64,000 nt of DNA from an uncultured Pseudomonadales bacterium (GTDB lineage: Bacteria > Pseudomonadota > Gammaproteobacteria > Pseudomonadales > Azotimanducaceae). The translations under genes and the position numbers were made by a program. This document shows positions 15,056 to 23,643 of the stretch, one piece after another. The notes beneath the pieces are model-generated. The model ran no database searches. It was not told where the DNA came from and worked only from the letters and a program-made list of their open reading frames with translations. The stretch covers positions 25,878 to 89,877 of the forward strand of contig CAKZWF010000003.1 of assembly GCA_937921865.1 (NCBI GenBank), in the 5' to 3' direction. Each line of letters opens with the position of its first letter. The first letter of the stretch is position 1.

Positions 15056-16342
15056 CTATCCCAGACTCAAAATCACTTCCGCGCCGCCGCCTTGCGCATC
15101 TTCAATCCGAGCCCGCCAGCCCTGGGCCTGACAGAGCTGCTGGACGATGGCCAGACCAAGCCCGCTGCCACCGGTGGCAACGCTACGGGAGCTGTCGAGC
15201 CGGAAGAACGGCTGAAAGACCCGCTCTTTATAATCGTCGGGTATACCCGGGCCGCTATCAATAACATGCACTTCGCGACCGCGAATGCTCACCCGCACCG
15301 AGTCCCCGTGCTGCTGAGCATTGTTGATCAGATTGATGACGACGCGCTGCAGCGCGCCTGGCGCCAGCATCAGGCGGATGCCCTCGGCATCCTGACTCGT
15401 AAACGGAATATTCACATCATGGCTTTCGACAATGTCCCTGATAAACGGCACCAGCTCCACTTCCTGGCGGCTCTCACCGGTGCCACGAGCAAACCGCAAA
15501 GCGTCGCTGATCAGATCTTCCATCGAGGCCAGATTGCGCTCAAAACGCTCGATCAGCTCACTATCGACATTATCCGGCAGCAGCGCGAGCGCCAGACGCA
15601 TTCGGGTCAGGGGTGTGCGCAGGTCATGGGAGATACCGGCCAGCAACGTGGTGCGATTGGACAGCAGCGCTGAAATGTCCCGTGCCATGGTGTTGAAGTT
15701 TCTGGCGAGCGAGACCAGCTCTGCCGGACCCTGCTCGGGAATCGGCTGAAAATTTTCACCGCCGCGAAACGACTCCACCCGCTCAGCAGCTTCCACCAAC
15801 GGTCGGGCAATACGCTGAACAATAAACAGCGAGGTACCGAATACAATCAGCGCGCCGAGCACCACAATGATGATGCCGCCGTACAGAGGCTGAATGTCCC
15901 GCCGCTCCGCCGAGAAGCCTATCTGCAGTTCAAAGCCACCCATCGGCACATCAACCCAGATCAGGTCATCACCGCTGAGCAGCACAACGGGGATATTCAA
16001 GCGCTCAGTCAACTGCTCCACCAGCAGGCTCAGGAAGGGCTTGTCGAGCACCACCGGAGCCAGTGATCTGGGGGGCGAGTTAACAATAAGATCGTGATTC
16101 TGAGCGAGCTCCAGTTCGAAATAAGGTCTGGCGTCGGGGGGCAGTTCAACCCAGGTCTGGGCCGAGAGCACCAGCAGCGCTGCCTCGTCAGCCGCGGAGC
16201 GTTCGGCAATCGGGCCGATCACAAACAGGTTCAGCGCCAGGGTGGAAATCAGAGCAATCAGCAGCGAACTGATCGCCAGGGTCAGATTGGTTCGCGCCAG
16301 CAGTGAGAACGGACCGGGAGGCCGTATTCGGTCAGCCATCAC
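15056..16342 (-). CDS. envZ: EnvZ-type osmosensor histidine kinase
   Basis: This 428-residue inner-membrane sensor has an N-terminal membrane helix (SLLIALISTLALNLFVIG), a periplasmic loop of roughly 110 residues, and a second helix near residue 155. A HAMP domain follows, then the H-box GISHDLRTPLTRMRLAL with the phospho-accepting His near 236. The ATP-binding domain has INLINNAQQHG, DSGPGIPDDY and GGSGLGLAIVQQL. All kinase motifs are intact. It pairs with OmpR, whose stop overlaps this start by about 11 bases. The start is GTG 16342 or ATG 16339, both close to GGAAGG. The pair normally controls porins and envelope genes in response to osmolarity. Confidence 0.93.
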   Translation of the reverse strand: MMADRIRPPGPFSLLARTNLTLAISSLLIALISTLALNLFVIGPIAERSAADEAALLVLSAQTWVELPPDARPYFELELAQNHDLIVNSPPRSLAPVVLDKPFLSLLVEQLTERLNIPVVLLSGDDLIWVDVPMGGFELQIGFSAERRDIQPLYGGIIIVVLGALIVFGTSLFIVQRIARPLVEAAERVESFRGGENFQPIPEQGPAELVSLARNFNTMARDISALLSNRTTLLAGISHDLRTPLTRMRLALALLPDNVDSELIERFERNLASMEDLISDALRFARGTGESRQEVELVPFIRDIVESHDVNIPFTSQDAEGIRLMLAPGALQRVVINLINNAQQHGDSVRVSIRGREVHVIDSGPGIPDDYKERVFQPFFRLDSSRSVATGGSGLGLAIVQQLCQAQGWRARIEDAQGGGAEVILSLG

Positions 16343-17054
16343 CTTCCGGACAGAACATATAGCCTTTCCCCCAGATGGTTCTGATGAAGACGGGTTCCGA
16401 AGGATCAGGTTCCAGCTTGGCCCGCAACCGGGTTACTCGAACATCTATGCTGCGATCAAAAGGCGAGCGTTCTGCGCCGGTCAGCAGATCCAGAATCCGA
16501 TCACGATCCAGCACCTTGTTCGGATGTTGCACCAGGATAGCCAGCAGATCGAACTCCCCAGAGGTCAGCGGAACGTTGTCGCCCTCTCGGGAGAGCTGAT
16601 GAGAAGCCATATCCAGCTCGAATTGGCCGAAGCGATAGCGCGGCTCCGAAGGCTGCGCTTCGTGACTGCTGCCGGCACCAGATCGTCGGAGTACTGCACG
16701 GATTCGAGCCAGTAGCTCCCGGGGATTGAACGGTTTAGACAGATAATCATCTGCGCCCACCTCAAGCCCCACGATACGGTCTACATCGTCACCCTGGGCA
16801 CTGATGATCACGATGGGTATGCCATTTCCCTTAATTCGCCTGGCGATGGATAGCCCGTGTTCTCCAGGCATCATCAGATCAAGAATAATCAGGTCTACAG
16901 AGTGTTCGGCAAGGTATGCGTCCATGGCTTCCCCACCATCAACGCAGGCGACGTTGAAGCCCTGTTGATTCAGGTATGCCTGGGTGAGTTCACGAATCTC
17001 CGGATCATCGTCAACGAGGAGCAGATCAGCACTTTCAGACTCCCCCCCGGACAC
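16332..17054 (-). CDS. ompR: OmpR-type response regulator
   Basis: The 240-residue regulator has a receiver domain with the acidic pair LLVDDDPEI near residue 15, the phospho-acceptor Asp in DLIILDLMMPGEHG near 58, Ser in IISAQ and Lys in YLSKPFNPRELLARI. The C terminus is a winged-helix DNA-binding domain (LTSGEFDLLAILVQHPNKVLDRDRIL, then RSIDVRVTRLRAKLEPDP). The DRSIDVRVTRLR helix is typical of OmpR. It is cotranscribed with, and overlaps, envZ. No clear promoter could be defined in the 8-base gap to the upstream same-strand gene, which may share the transcript. Confidence 0.94.
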   Translation of the reverse strand: MSGGESESADLLLVDDDPEIRELTQAYLNQQGFNVACVDGGEAMDAYLAEHSVDLIILDLMMPGEHGLSIARRIKGNGIPIVIISAQGDDVDRIVGLEVGADDYLSKPFNPRELLARIRAVLRRSGAGSSHEAQPSEPRYRFGQFELDMASHQLSREGDNVPLTSGEFDLLAILVQHPNKVLDRDRILDLLTGAERSPFDRSIDVRVTRLRAKLEPDPSEPVFIRTIWGKGYMFCPEGDG

Positions 17055-17062
17055 AATGCGGC

Positions 17063-17686
17063 TCAGCGCTTGTTGTCGTTGACTCGACGCGCGGGCGCGC
17101 CAGGAGCATCCTCGCTGCCAGCGAGTTCTCCGCCAGGGTCGACTGACCCGGCAGAGGTCGGATCAGGCTCAGCGTGGCGACGCTCAAAGCCCACACCAAA
17201 CGAACGCTCTGTTGGATTTCGCCGCACCGGCGCTACCTGAATGACCTTGGTTTCAATGCGCAGAACCTGGCCGTCGGAACGACGGACAATGCGCCCGTAA
17301 CGACGCTGAGTGCGAATCCGCAGCGTTCTTTCAGATCCTTTCTGGCGAGCCATGCGCAGTTTTACTTCGTTCAGCAGACCACGGCGCTCAGAATCACCCA
17401 GTTGATCCCAACGTGCACCAATTCTGGTCAATTGATGGTGAGTCAGTTTTGAATAGTCGGGTAGCAGATCTTCGACAGCTTCATCTAATGGCACGGCAGA
17501 CGATGGCACGGCAGACGATGGCCGCGCAGTTTCCAGCGCCGAGGAGGGCTTCGGGGTTGCCGCGGTATCTTGCGGATGAACTTCGGCTGCGGCCGTCATC
17601 GCCTCAGAAGTGTCAGGTCTGACATCAGCATATGCCACCGGCACAAAGCAGGCCATGACCAGCGCATAACTGATCGGCCGCCTCAT
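17063..17686 (-). CDS. Secreted or periplasmic protein of unknown function
   Basis: I do not recognise a named family. From ATG 17686 the protein is 207 residues with a signal peptide (MRRPISYALVMACFVPVAYADV). A low-complexity Ser/Pro/Ala linker follows, including SSAVPSSAVP encoded by a perfect 15-bp duplication near 17488-17516. A compact region LSKLTHHQLTRIGARWDQLGDSERRGLLNEV resembles the helical domain of DUF3106-like proteins. An arginine-rich region and a disordered tail end it. The 281-residue ORF-track version starts upstream of the signal peptide and is rejected. It lies 8 bases upstream of ompR on the same strand, so it may be cotranscribed with ompR-envZ. Confidence 0.6.
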   Translation of the reverse strand: MRRPISYALVMACFVPVAYADVRPDTSEAMTAAAEVHPQDTAATPKPSSALETARPSSAVPSSAVPLDEAVEDLLPDYSKLTHHQLTRIGARWDQLGDSERRGLLNEVKLRMARQKGSERTLRIRTQRRYGRIVRRSDGQVLRIETKVIQVAPVRRNPTERSFGVGFERRHAEPDPTSAGSVDPGGELAGSEDAPGAPARRVNDNKR

Positions 17687-17778
17687 GATGCGGATACTGC
17701 TGATTTTCCTACCTAACTCTCTGGTCACCTTCAACCTCAAGGGTGGCAAACGAAAAAGTCGCCGTCCAGATACAAACA

Positions 17779-17804
17779 AGCCGCCGGTATTCTGACCGGC
17801 GGCT
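17779..17804 (-). terminator. Rho-independent terminator after thiolase gene
   Basis: AGCCGCCGGT and ACCGGCGGCT form a perfect 10-bp stem with a six-base loop. On the minus strand it is followed by TGTTTGT. It lies 63 bases after the thiolase stop. The plus-strand side also has GTTTCTT, so the hairpin could work both ways. Confidence 0.8.
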
Positions 17805-17867
17805 GTTTCTTGACCATTTCCGGTTGGTTTCAAATTGTTACCAACCAGGAAGGTAGCGTTCACACAA

Positions 17868-19052
17868 TCAGGCTGCTTCGAACAGTCCTGCTGCGCCCTG
17901 TCCACCACCGATGCACATGGTCACAACACCGTATTTCTTGCTGCGGCGACGCAGTTCGCGGAGGATCAGACCGGTCTGGCGGGAACCCGTCATACCGAAC
18001 GGATGACCGATACTGATGCTGCCGCCAAGGACATTGTAAATATCATTGTCAATTCCGAGCGCATCACGACAGTACAGACACTGAGAAGCAAACGCTTCGT
18101 TGAGCTCCCACAGATCCACGTCATCCTGCGAAATACCCGCATTCTTCAACAGTCGAGGAATGGCGAATACCGGGCCAATACCCATCTCATCGGGCTCGCA
18201 GCCGGCAACGGTGAAGCCGCGGAAGATACCGAGAGGCTCCAGACCGAGCTGAGCTGCTCGATCAGCAGTCATCAGCAGTGTCATGGAAGCGCCATCGGAC
18301 AGCTGTGATGCGTTACCCGCGGTCACGCTGCCATCTTCTTCGAACGCAGGAGCGAGACCGGCCAGACCTTCGAGCGTGGTCTGAGGACGGTTACATTCGT
18401 CTTTATCGACGGTGACCTCAACACGGCTCTCTTCGCCGGTCGCTTTGTCCACTTTCAGCATGGTGGCCTGCATTGGCACAATTTCTTCGCCAATTTGGCC
18501 GGAAGCCACAGCTGCCGCGTAGCGTTGCTGACTCTGCAGTGCGTATTCATCCTGCGCTTCACGGGTTACCTGATAACGACGGGCAACAACTTCTGCGGTA
18601 TTGCCCATAGCCATGAAGATGTCGGGCTTTTCTTCTATCAGACGCTTGTTCTGCTTGGCTTTGCCTGGCTCCTGACGGGTACGCATGGAAATAGAATCCA
18701 CACCACCGGCTATGGCGACTTCTGTTTGCCCGGAAGCAATCTGGTTGGCGGCAATCGCAATGGACTGCAGACCTGAAGAACAGAACCGGTTGATGGTGAC
18801 GCCTGCTGCAGTTACCGGCAGCTTCGACAGGATGACTGCCAGACGGGCAAGGTTGCCGTCCTGTTCACCGGTGTGGCTGGCTGCGCCAACTACCACATCT
18901 TCGACTTCATCAGCACCAAGATTCGGGTTGCGATCCAGCAGCGAGTCGATGCAATGCGCCAGCATGTCGTCGGACCGGGTCAGGTTAAAACTACCCCGGA
19001 AGGCTTTTGCCAAACCGGTGCGCACGCTATCGACGATCACTACGTCTTTCAT
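17868..19052 (-). CDS. Thiolase (acetyl-CoA C-acyltransferase)
   Basis: The protein is 394 residues from ATG 19052, which has GAGGGGAAGCAA upstream. The longer ORF adds a non-homologous 53-residue N terminus and is rejected. The nucleophilic Cys is in NRFCSSGLQSIAIA near residue 90, the catalytic His in GHPFGMTGSRQ near 350 and the second Cys in VTMCIGGGQGAAGL near 380. It cleaves 3-ketoacyl-CoA with CoA or condenses two acyl-CoAs. No FadB-type partner is adjacent, so it is a stand-alone thiolase with its own terminator, and its direction (degradation or synthesis) is not evident. Confidence 0.94.
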   Translation of the reverse strand: MKDVVIVDSVRTGLAKAFRGSFNLTRSDDMLAHCIDSLLDRNPNLGADEVEDVVVGAASHTGEQDGNLARLAVILSKLPVTAAGVTINRFCSSGLQSIAIAANQIASGQTEVAIAGGVDSISMRTRQEPGKAKQNKRLIEEKPDIFMAMGNTAEVVARRYQVTREAQDEYALQSQQRYAAAVASGQIGEEIVPMQATMLKVDKATGEESRVEVTVDKDECNRPQTTLEGLAGLAPAFEEDGSVTAGNASQLSDGASMTLLMTADRAAQLGLEPLGIFRGFTVAGCEPDEMGIGPVFAIPRLLKNAGISQDDVDLWELNEAFASQCLYCRDALGIDNDIYNVLGGSISIGHPFGMTGSRQTGLILRELRRRSKKYGVVTMCIGGGQGAAGLFEAA

Positions 19053-19309
19053 TTGCTTCCCCTCAGAAGTAAAAAAAAATTGCGAGCCGGCAATGCTACC
19101 AGAAAGATTCGCTGAAAAGACCGTATCTGCCGAAAAAGTCGAGCCCTCGGAGCGCCCCTCTAGCCGGGCGCCTGGCGCACGATCCGCAGCGGCAAGGCAG
19201 CAACAAGACAAAGGACGGTATCTACGGTTATCAGCAGCCGATTTTGCTCAGAGCGAGCGCTCAATGTAAGACCGGAAACGGCTGCTGGCTGAAAAGCGCA
19301 ATCCGCCGA

Positions 19310-19705
19310 TTACGGCACCTGGCCGGGCTTGGCAGCATCATCTGCCGCCTGCTTAAGCGTCTCGTCAGTCTTCGCTGCCGCCGCTTTCAACATGGCTTCC
19401 GTTTCAGCCGGTGACTGTTCGGATCGTGCTCCATCTGCATCCGGTGTCTGAGATACCTGCAGCAGTTTCTGCTTTTCCAGCGAATCCATTGTCTGCTGGG
19501 CAGCTTTGATCGGTGCATCAGAAACAAATCCTGTGGACGCACCTTCAGCAGCCTCGGCGGCCTTGTCACCCGCAGAGTCCCGGGTGCCGAGTGAATCATC
19601 AGAAGACGATTGCCCACACCCCACCAGAACCAACGTAAGCGCCAAGAGGCCCAAGCGGGGTCTCGATGGCAAACCAACCTTCGGAAACGCCAACCAGCTT
19701 TTCAT
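19310..19705 (-). CDS. Small lipoprotein of unknown function
   Basis: From ATG 19705, preceded by AAAGGAC, the protein is 131 residues. It starts with a basic n-region and a hydrophobic LGLLALTLVLVGC lipobox, so it should be lipidated at Cys. The mature part is rich in Ala, Asp, Glu and Lys, with helical repeats such as ALLKAAAAKTDETLKQAADDAAK-like stretches, and has no recognisable domain. The upstream Met used in the ORF track lacks a ribosome-binding site. The 257-bp gap to the thiolase start has a GCGCCC/GGGCGC hairpin-like stretch near 19153-19172 but no gene. Confidence 0.6.
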   Translation of the reverse strand: MKSWLAFPKVGLPSRPRLGLLALTLVLVGCGQSSSDDSLGTRDSAGDKAAEAAEGASTGFVSDAPIKAAQQTMDSLEKQKLLQVSQTPDADGARSEQSPAETEAMLKAAAAKTDETLKQAADDAAKPGQVP

Positions 19706-19883
19706 CTCTATTGTCCTTTCTATTGCATCTGGATTAATCATGAACATCCTTTTGTCTGAGCGGACAGCAGGATTTCAACCTGAGTGTACTGCAGGCGCAA
19801 CGCGAATTTGCACTCTGCAGCCGTCAAGCGGGACGCAGATCACATGATAAGCTGGCGTTATTCACAGACGGGGGAGTGTATCG

Positions 19884-20720
19884 ATGACCACAACTGTGCT
19901 CTGCGAAGGGCTGTGTTTTGGCGAAGGACCGAGGTGGCATGAGGGTGTTCTGTGGTTGTCAGACATGCACGCGCACGAAGTCATCACCGTTGACAGCCAG
20001 GGGAACAAATCGCAGGTCGCCCAGGTACCGAAGCGTCCTTCAGGTCTGGGCTGGCTGCCAGACGGTCAGCTGCTGGTGGTATCAATGCTGGACCAGAGCC
20101 TGTTACGGCTGCAGGATGGTCATCTGAATCTGCATGCCGACCTGTCCAGCCTGGCCGACCACAACTGTAACGACATGGTGGTCGACAGCGTGGGGCGGGC
20201 CTACGTCGGCAACTTCGGCTTCGATCCGGGCGAATCCGTGCGCAGCACCAGTCTGATCTGCGTTGAACCCGATGGTCAGGCGCGGATCGTCGCTGACGAC
20301 CTGGTATTCCCGAATGGCTGCGTTATTACCTCCGACAACAGTACGCTGATCGTTGCTGAAACCTTCGCTGCGCGCCTGAGCGCCTATGACATTGCCGGCA
20401 ACGGTGACCTGTCCAATCGCCGCACCTGGGCCGAACTGCCCGAGGGCGCCGTACCAGACGGTATCTGCCTGGACGCGGCCGGTGGCATCTGGTCAGCCTC
20501 GCCCTCCAGCAACGAGTGCATCCGCCAGCTGGAAGGCGGCGCAGTCACCCACCGGGTCGCAGTTTCTCAGGGTGCCTTCGCCTGCATGCTCGGCGGCCCC
20601 GGTCTGGACACGCTATTTATTCTGACCGCACCCTCATCCGATCCGGAAACCTGCATCCGAGAGAAAGGCGGCCGCGTGGAATATTGCCCGGCGCCTGCAG
20701 CAGGCTCAGGCCGCCCCTGA
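19884..20720 (+). CDS. SMP-30/gluconolactonase-like protein
   Basis: This 278-residue six-bladed beta-propeller has the SMP-30 start CFGEGPRWHEGVLWLSDMH, with the metal-binding Glu in GEGP. The later blades contain NDMVVDSVGRAYVGNFGFD, VFPNGCVITSDNSTLIVAET and VPDGICLDAAGGIW. The Asn and Asp metal ligands typical of this family are in these segments. Such proteins are calcium- or zinc-dependent lactonases acting on sugar lactones or other esters. The substrate is not evident. ATG 19884 follows GGGGGAGTGTATCG. An acyl-CoA dehydrogenase follows 59 bases downstream and may be cotranscribed. Confidence 0.88.
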   Translation: MTTTVLCEGLCFGEGPRWHEGVLWLSDMHAHEVITVDSQGNKSQVAQVPKRPSGLGWLPDGQLLVVSMLDQSLLRLQDGHLNLHADLSSLADHNCNDMVVDSVGRAYVGNFGFDPGESVRSTSLICVEPDGQARIVADDLVFPNGCVITSDNSTLIVAETFAARLSAYDIAGNGDLSNRRTWAELPEGAVPDGICLDAAGGIWSASPSSNECIRQLEGGAVTHRVAVSQGAFACMLGGPGLDTLFILTAPSSDPETCIREKGGRVEYCPAPAAGSGRP

Positions 20721-20779
20721 TACGGCGGCTGCAGACTCTTTTATAACTGATCAGCGATTGACAAAGAGACCAACGGACC

Positions 20780-21931
20780 ATGCTTTACGACAACTACCAA
20801 CCGCCCTGGGAAGACGATGAACTGCGGATCCTGCGCGACGCCGCCGGTAAATTTTTCGAACAGGAATTCGCGCCCAAGACAGATAAGTGGATAGCTCAGG
20901 GCAAGATCGACCGGGATGCCTGGCTGCAGGCGGGTGAAGCCGGATTGTTGTGTGCGGCGATCCCCGAAGCTTACGGCGGCGGTGGTGGTGACTATCGCCA
21001 TGAAACTGTAATCATGGAAGAACATCTGAAGCGCGGCATCACCGGCTTCGGCAATCAGGTACACAGCGCCATTGTCGCCCCTTACCTGCTGCACTACGGC
21101 AGTGAAGAACAACGACGACGCTGGCTGCCAAAGCTGGCCAGCGGGGAGATGGTCGGGGCCATCGCCATGACCGAACCGAACACCGGATCCGATCTGCAGA
21201 GTGTTCGCACCACAGCGCTGGCTGACGGCGACGATTACCTGATCAACGGCAGCAAGACCTATATCAGCAACGGTCAGCATGCGGATCTGGTCATTGTCGT
21301 GGCCAAAACCGATCCAAGCCTGGGCGCCAAGGGTATTTCGCTGATTATTGTCGAAACGGACAACGCGGGGTTTCAACGCGGCCGCAACCTGAAGAAGCTG
21401 GGTCAGAAAGCGGCAGACACCTCAGAAATGTTCTTTTCTGATTGCCGCGTACCCAAAAGCAACCGGTTGGGTGAAGAAGGTCGCGGTTTTGTGCAGCTGA
21501 TGCAGCAGTTGCCGCAGGAACGTCTGAACATCGCTCAGGCTGCTGTGGTACAGACCGAGCGCGCGATAGAAATCACCATCGACTATGTACGCACCCGTCA
21601 GGCATTCGGTCAGCGTGTCCTGGATTTTCAGAACACCCGCTTCAAGCTGGCAGAATGCAAAACCGAAGCGCTGATAGGCCGCACCTTCGTCGATCAGTGT
21701 GTCCTGAAGCTGATGGATGGAGTTCTCGATGCGGCAACTGCATCGATGGCCAAGTACTGGTGTACCGACAAACAGTGCCAGATCATCGACGAATGTCTGC
21801 AGCTGCATGGCGGCGCTGGCTATATGGATGAATATGAGATCTCCCGCATGTACACGGACGCCCGCGTGCAGAAGATCTACGGCGGGACCAACGAAATCAT
21901 GAAGGAGCTGATAGGTCGCAGTCTGGGCTGA
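20780..21931 (+). CDS. Acyl-CoA dehydrogenase (LCAD/IVD-like)
   Basis: The 383-residue enzyme has the full acyl-CoA dehydrogenase plan: AAIPEAYGGGGGDY near residue 60, AIAMTEPNTGSDLQSVRT near 130, and INGSKTYISNGQHADLV near 155. The LPQERLNIAQ helix carries the Glu that serves as catalytic base in the isovaleryl/long-chain subgroup. The C terminus is QKIYGGTNEIMKELIGRSLG. It forms a 2-enoyl-CoA and passes electrons to ETF. It lies between an SMP-30 gene and a multipass protein, all on the plus strand, with no other beta-oxidation gene attached. Confidence 0.95.
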   Translation: MLYDNYQPPWEDDELRILRDAAGKFFEQEFAPKTDKWIAQGKIDRDAWLQAGEAGLLCAAIPEAYGGGGGDYRHETVIMEEHLKRGITGFGNQVHSAIVAPYLLHYGSEEQRRRWLPKLASGEMVGAIAMTEPNTGSDLQSVRTTALADGDDYLINGSKTYISNGQHADLVIVVAKTDPSLGAKGISLIIVETDNAGFQRGRNLKKLGQKAADTSEMFFSDCRVPKSNRLGEEGRGFVQLMQQLPQERLNIAQAAVVQTERAIEITIDYVRTRQAFGQRVLDFQNTRFKLAECKTEALIGRTFVDQCVLKLMDGVLDAATASMAKYWCTDKQCQIIDECLQLHGGAGYMDEYEISRMYTDARVQKIYGGTNEIMKELIGRSLG

Positions 21932-21951
21932 ACAATCGTAACCGCCCCGAT

Positions 21952-23247
21952 ATGATCAGGTACTGGAAGTTCTACTGGCCGCTCGCGCTGACCGGTGTTG
22001 CCATGGTGCTGTCGGTGCAGTTTCAGAATGCCGCTTTAGCCCGCTATCCCGAGGCGGTCACGGAATTGGCAGTCTTTGCGCTGGGCTACAGCACATTCGG
22101 ATTCTTCCGCGCCAGTCTGAGTTTCATTGCCCAACTCTCCAACGTGTTCGCTCGCAGCACGCTGGGTACGTTGCGCTGTCATCGCTTTGTCGGCTTTGCC
22201 AGCATCGTGATCATGAGCCCGCTGCTGTTTCTGGGCCACAGCCAGTCGGGCGCCGAACTGCTCGGCGCCATCTATCACATCGATAACACCCTCACCGCAC
22301 GCGTGCAGGAATATCTGATCTATCTGGCGCCCATCATCCTGCTCGGCGCACAACGTTTCTACTACAACGGTTTGCTCGTGCAGGCGCGACTCACAGGCTG
22401 GGTCACTCTTCTCAACGTGCTGTTTCTATCGACCGTGATTACCCTGCTGATCATCGGCTTCAACCTGGGACTGCGCCCGGCGGTGGTGCTGGTGGGTTCA
22501 GAAGTGCTGGCGATTGCCATCCAGTTGCTGGTCACGCTGTGGATCAAACACCGTTATTACCGGCCCCAAGCACAGCCGGAACACGAAAAGCTCAGCTATC
22601 GGGAGCTGATCAATTTCTTTATCCCGGTTTCGATGACCGGAGTGATGTTTGCACTCAGCCGACCCGTGCTCTACGCCTTTGTCAGCCGAACCCCGGAAGG
22701 GCTGCTCGCCATCGCCGCGATGCGGGTGGCGTTTGACTTTTCCATGCTGTTTCAACAGGCGGCCAATCAGTTCCGCCACTTCTTTGTTACGTTCGGACTC
22801 GACGATCTGGCTGGTAAGCGACGCTTCATGACTCTGGTGGGGGTTGGCATCACAGCACTTATGCTGATTTTCGCGGTGACACCTATTTCAGATCTGGTCT
22901 GGCGGGATCTGATGCAGATCCCCGATGATGCTCGTGCGCTGGCGGTTCAGGTCCTGATAGTGATGTGCCTGATGCCCGCAATCATCATTGTCCGAAACTA
23001 TTACCACGGACGCCTGATGGTAGAGCGGCGCACTGCCGGAATGGCCGTCGCCAGCATCATGCGAGTCGTCGGCATTTTTCTCAGTGCGCAGCTGCTGTTC
23101 AGCCTGGGAGCTCTCAACCATCTCAGCGCCGCCGCGATACTGATCTTCGGCTTTGTGATCGAAACCGTGATTGTTCTGCACGCCGCCCGCAATGGTCAGG
23201 CAGCCAATGGCCAGGCTGAACGGGTAAAAGCGACCGCGAAAATATAG
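21952..23247 (+). CDS. Multipass membrane protein, MATE/ANK-like
   Basis: This 431-residue protein has about 11-12 membrane helices arranged in two similar halves. It opens with YWKFYWPLALTGVAMVLSVQFQNAALARYP, which resembles the start of the MOP-superfamily flippases or exporters and the ankylosis (ANK)-type proteins. I cannot assign a substrate. ATG 21952 lies 20 bases after the acyl-CoA dehydrogenase stop. Its 3' end overlaps the convergent SirB2-like gene by 52 bases, so both C termini are encoded by the same DNA on opposite strands. Confidence 0.7.
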   Translation: MIRYWKFYWPLALTGVAMVLSVQFQNAALARYPEAVTELAVFALGYSTFGFFRASLSFIAQLSNVFARSTLGTLRCHRFVGFASIVIMSPLLFLGHSQSGAELLGAIYHIDNTLTARVQEYLIYLAPIILLGAQRFYYNGLLVQARLTGWVTLLNVLFLSTVITLLIIGFNLGLRPAVVLVGSEVLAIAIQLLVTLWIKHRYYRPQAQPEHEKLSYRELINFFIPVSMTGVMFALSRPVLYAFVSRTPEGLLAIAAMRVAFDFSMLFQQAANQFRHFFVTFGLDDLAGKRRFMTLVGVGITALMLIFAVTPISDLVWRDLMQIPDDARALAVQVLIVMCLMPAIIIVRNYYHGRLMVERRTAGMAVASIMRVVGIFLSAQLLFSLGALNHLSAAAILIFGFVIETVIVLHAARNGQAANGQAERVKATAKI

Positions 23248-23561
23248 CCCACCGAAATCAGCGCACCCGCAAATCCTGCCAGAGCAAGCGGTTTACTCGT
23301 TGCCCGCATCGTCAGGACACCAAAGCCGATATAGGCCAGCAGCCCGAGCAGCTTGGCGGCCAGCCAGCCAGTCAACGGCGACAGACTGAGACTGAGCATC
23401 AGCACAATCCCTAAAACCAGCAATCCGGTGTCGATGATATGGGGAACAATACGCACCCACCGCTGCTGGCGGAGTGGTGAATCGGTCAACGCCCAGATGC
23501 CACGCACCACAAAACCAAGAACAGTCAGATAAGCCAGCGCAATATGGAACAGCTTCAACAT
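23196..23561 (-). CDS. SirB2-family membrane protein
   Basis: The 121-residue protein has four hydrophobic segments and the SirB2 start MLKLFHIALAYLTVLGFVVRGIWAL. The central VRIVPHIIDTGLLVLGIVLML also fits that family. SirB2 proteins are small inner-membrane proteins of unknown role, once linked to invasion-gene regulation in enterics. It is convergent with the MATE/ANK-like gene, with a 52-base coding overlap, and divergent from the AGCS symporter. Confidence 0.85.
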   Translation of the reverse strand: MLKLFHIALAYLTVLGFVVRGIWALTDSPLRQQRWVRIVPHIIDTGLLVLGIVLMLSLSLSPLTGWLAAKLLGLLAYIGFGVLTMRATSKPLALAGFAGALISVGYIFAVAFTRSAWPLAA

Positions 23562-23643
23562 GGTTTACTATCTTTGCAGCTATACGATGCCACAAGCATA
23601 ACAAGCACATCGACAGGGACCCAGTCCCATGTCAGGGGAATTC

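Noticed and set aside
14860-15264. 134-residue plus-strand ORF in the mscS-envZ gap
   Set aside because: It has no ribosome-binding site and no recognisable motif, and its second half is antisense to envZ.
17488-17516. Perfect 15-bp duplication as a regulatory repeat
   Set aside because: It is in frame in the secreted protein and simply encodes the repeated SSAVP linker.
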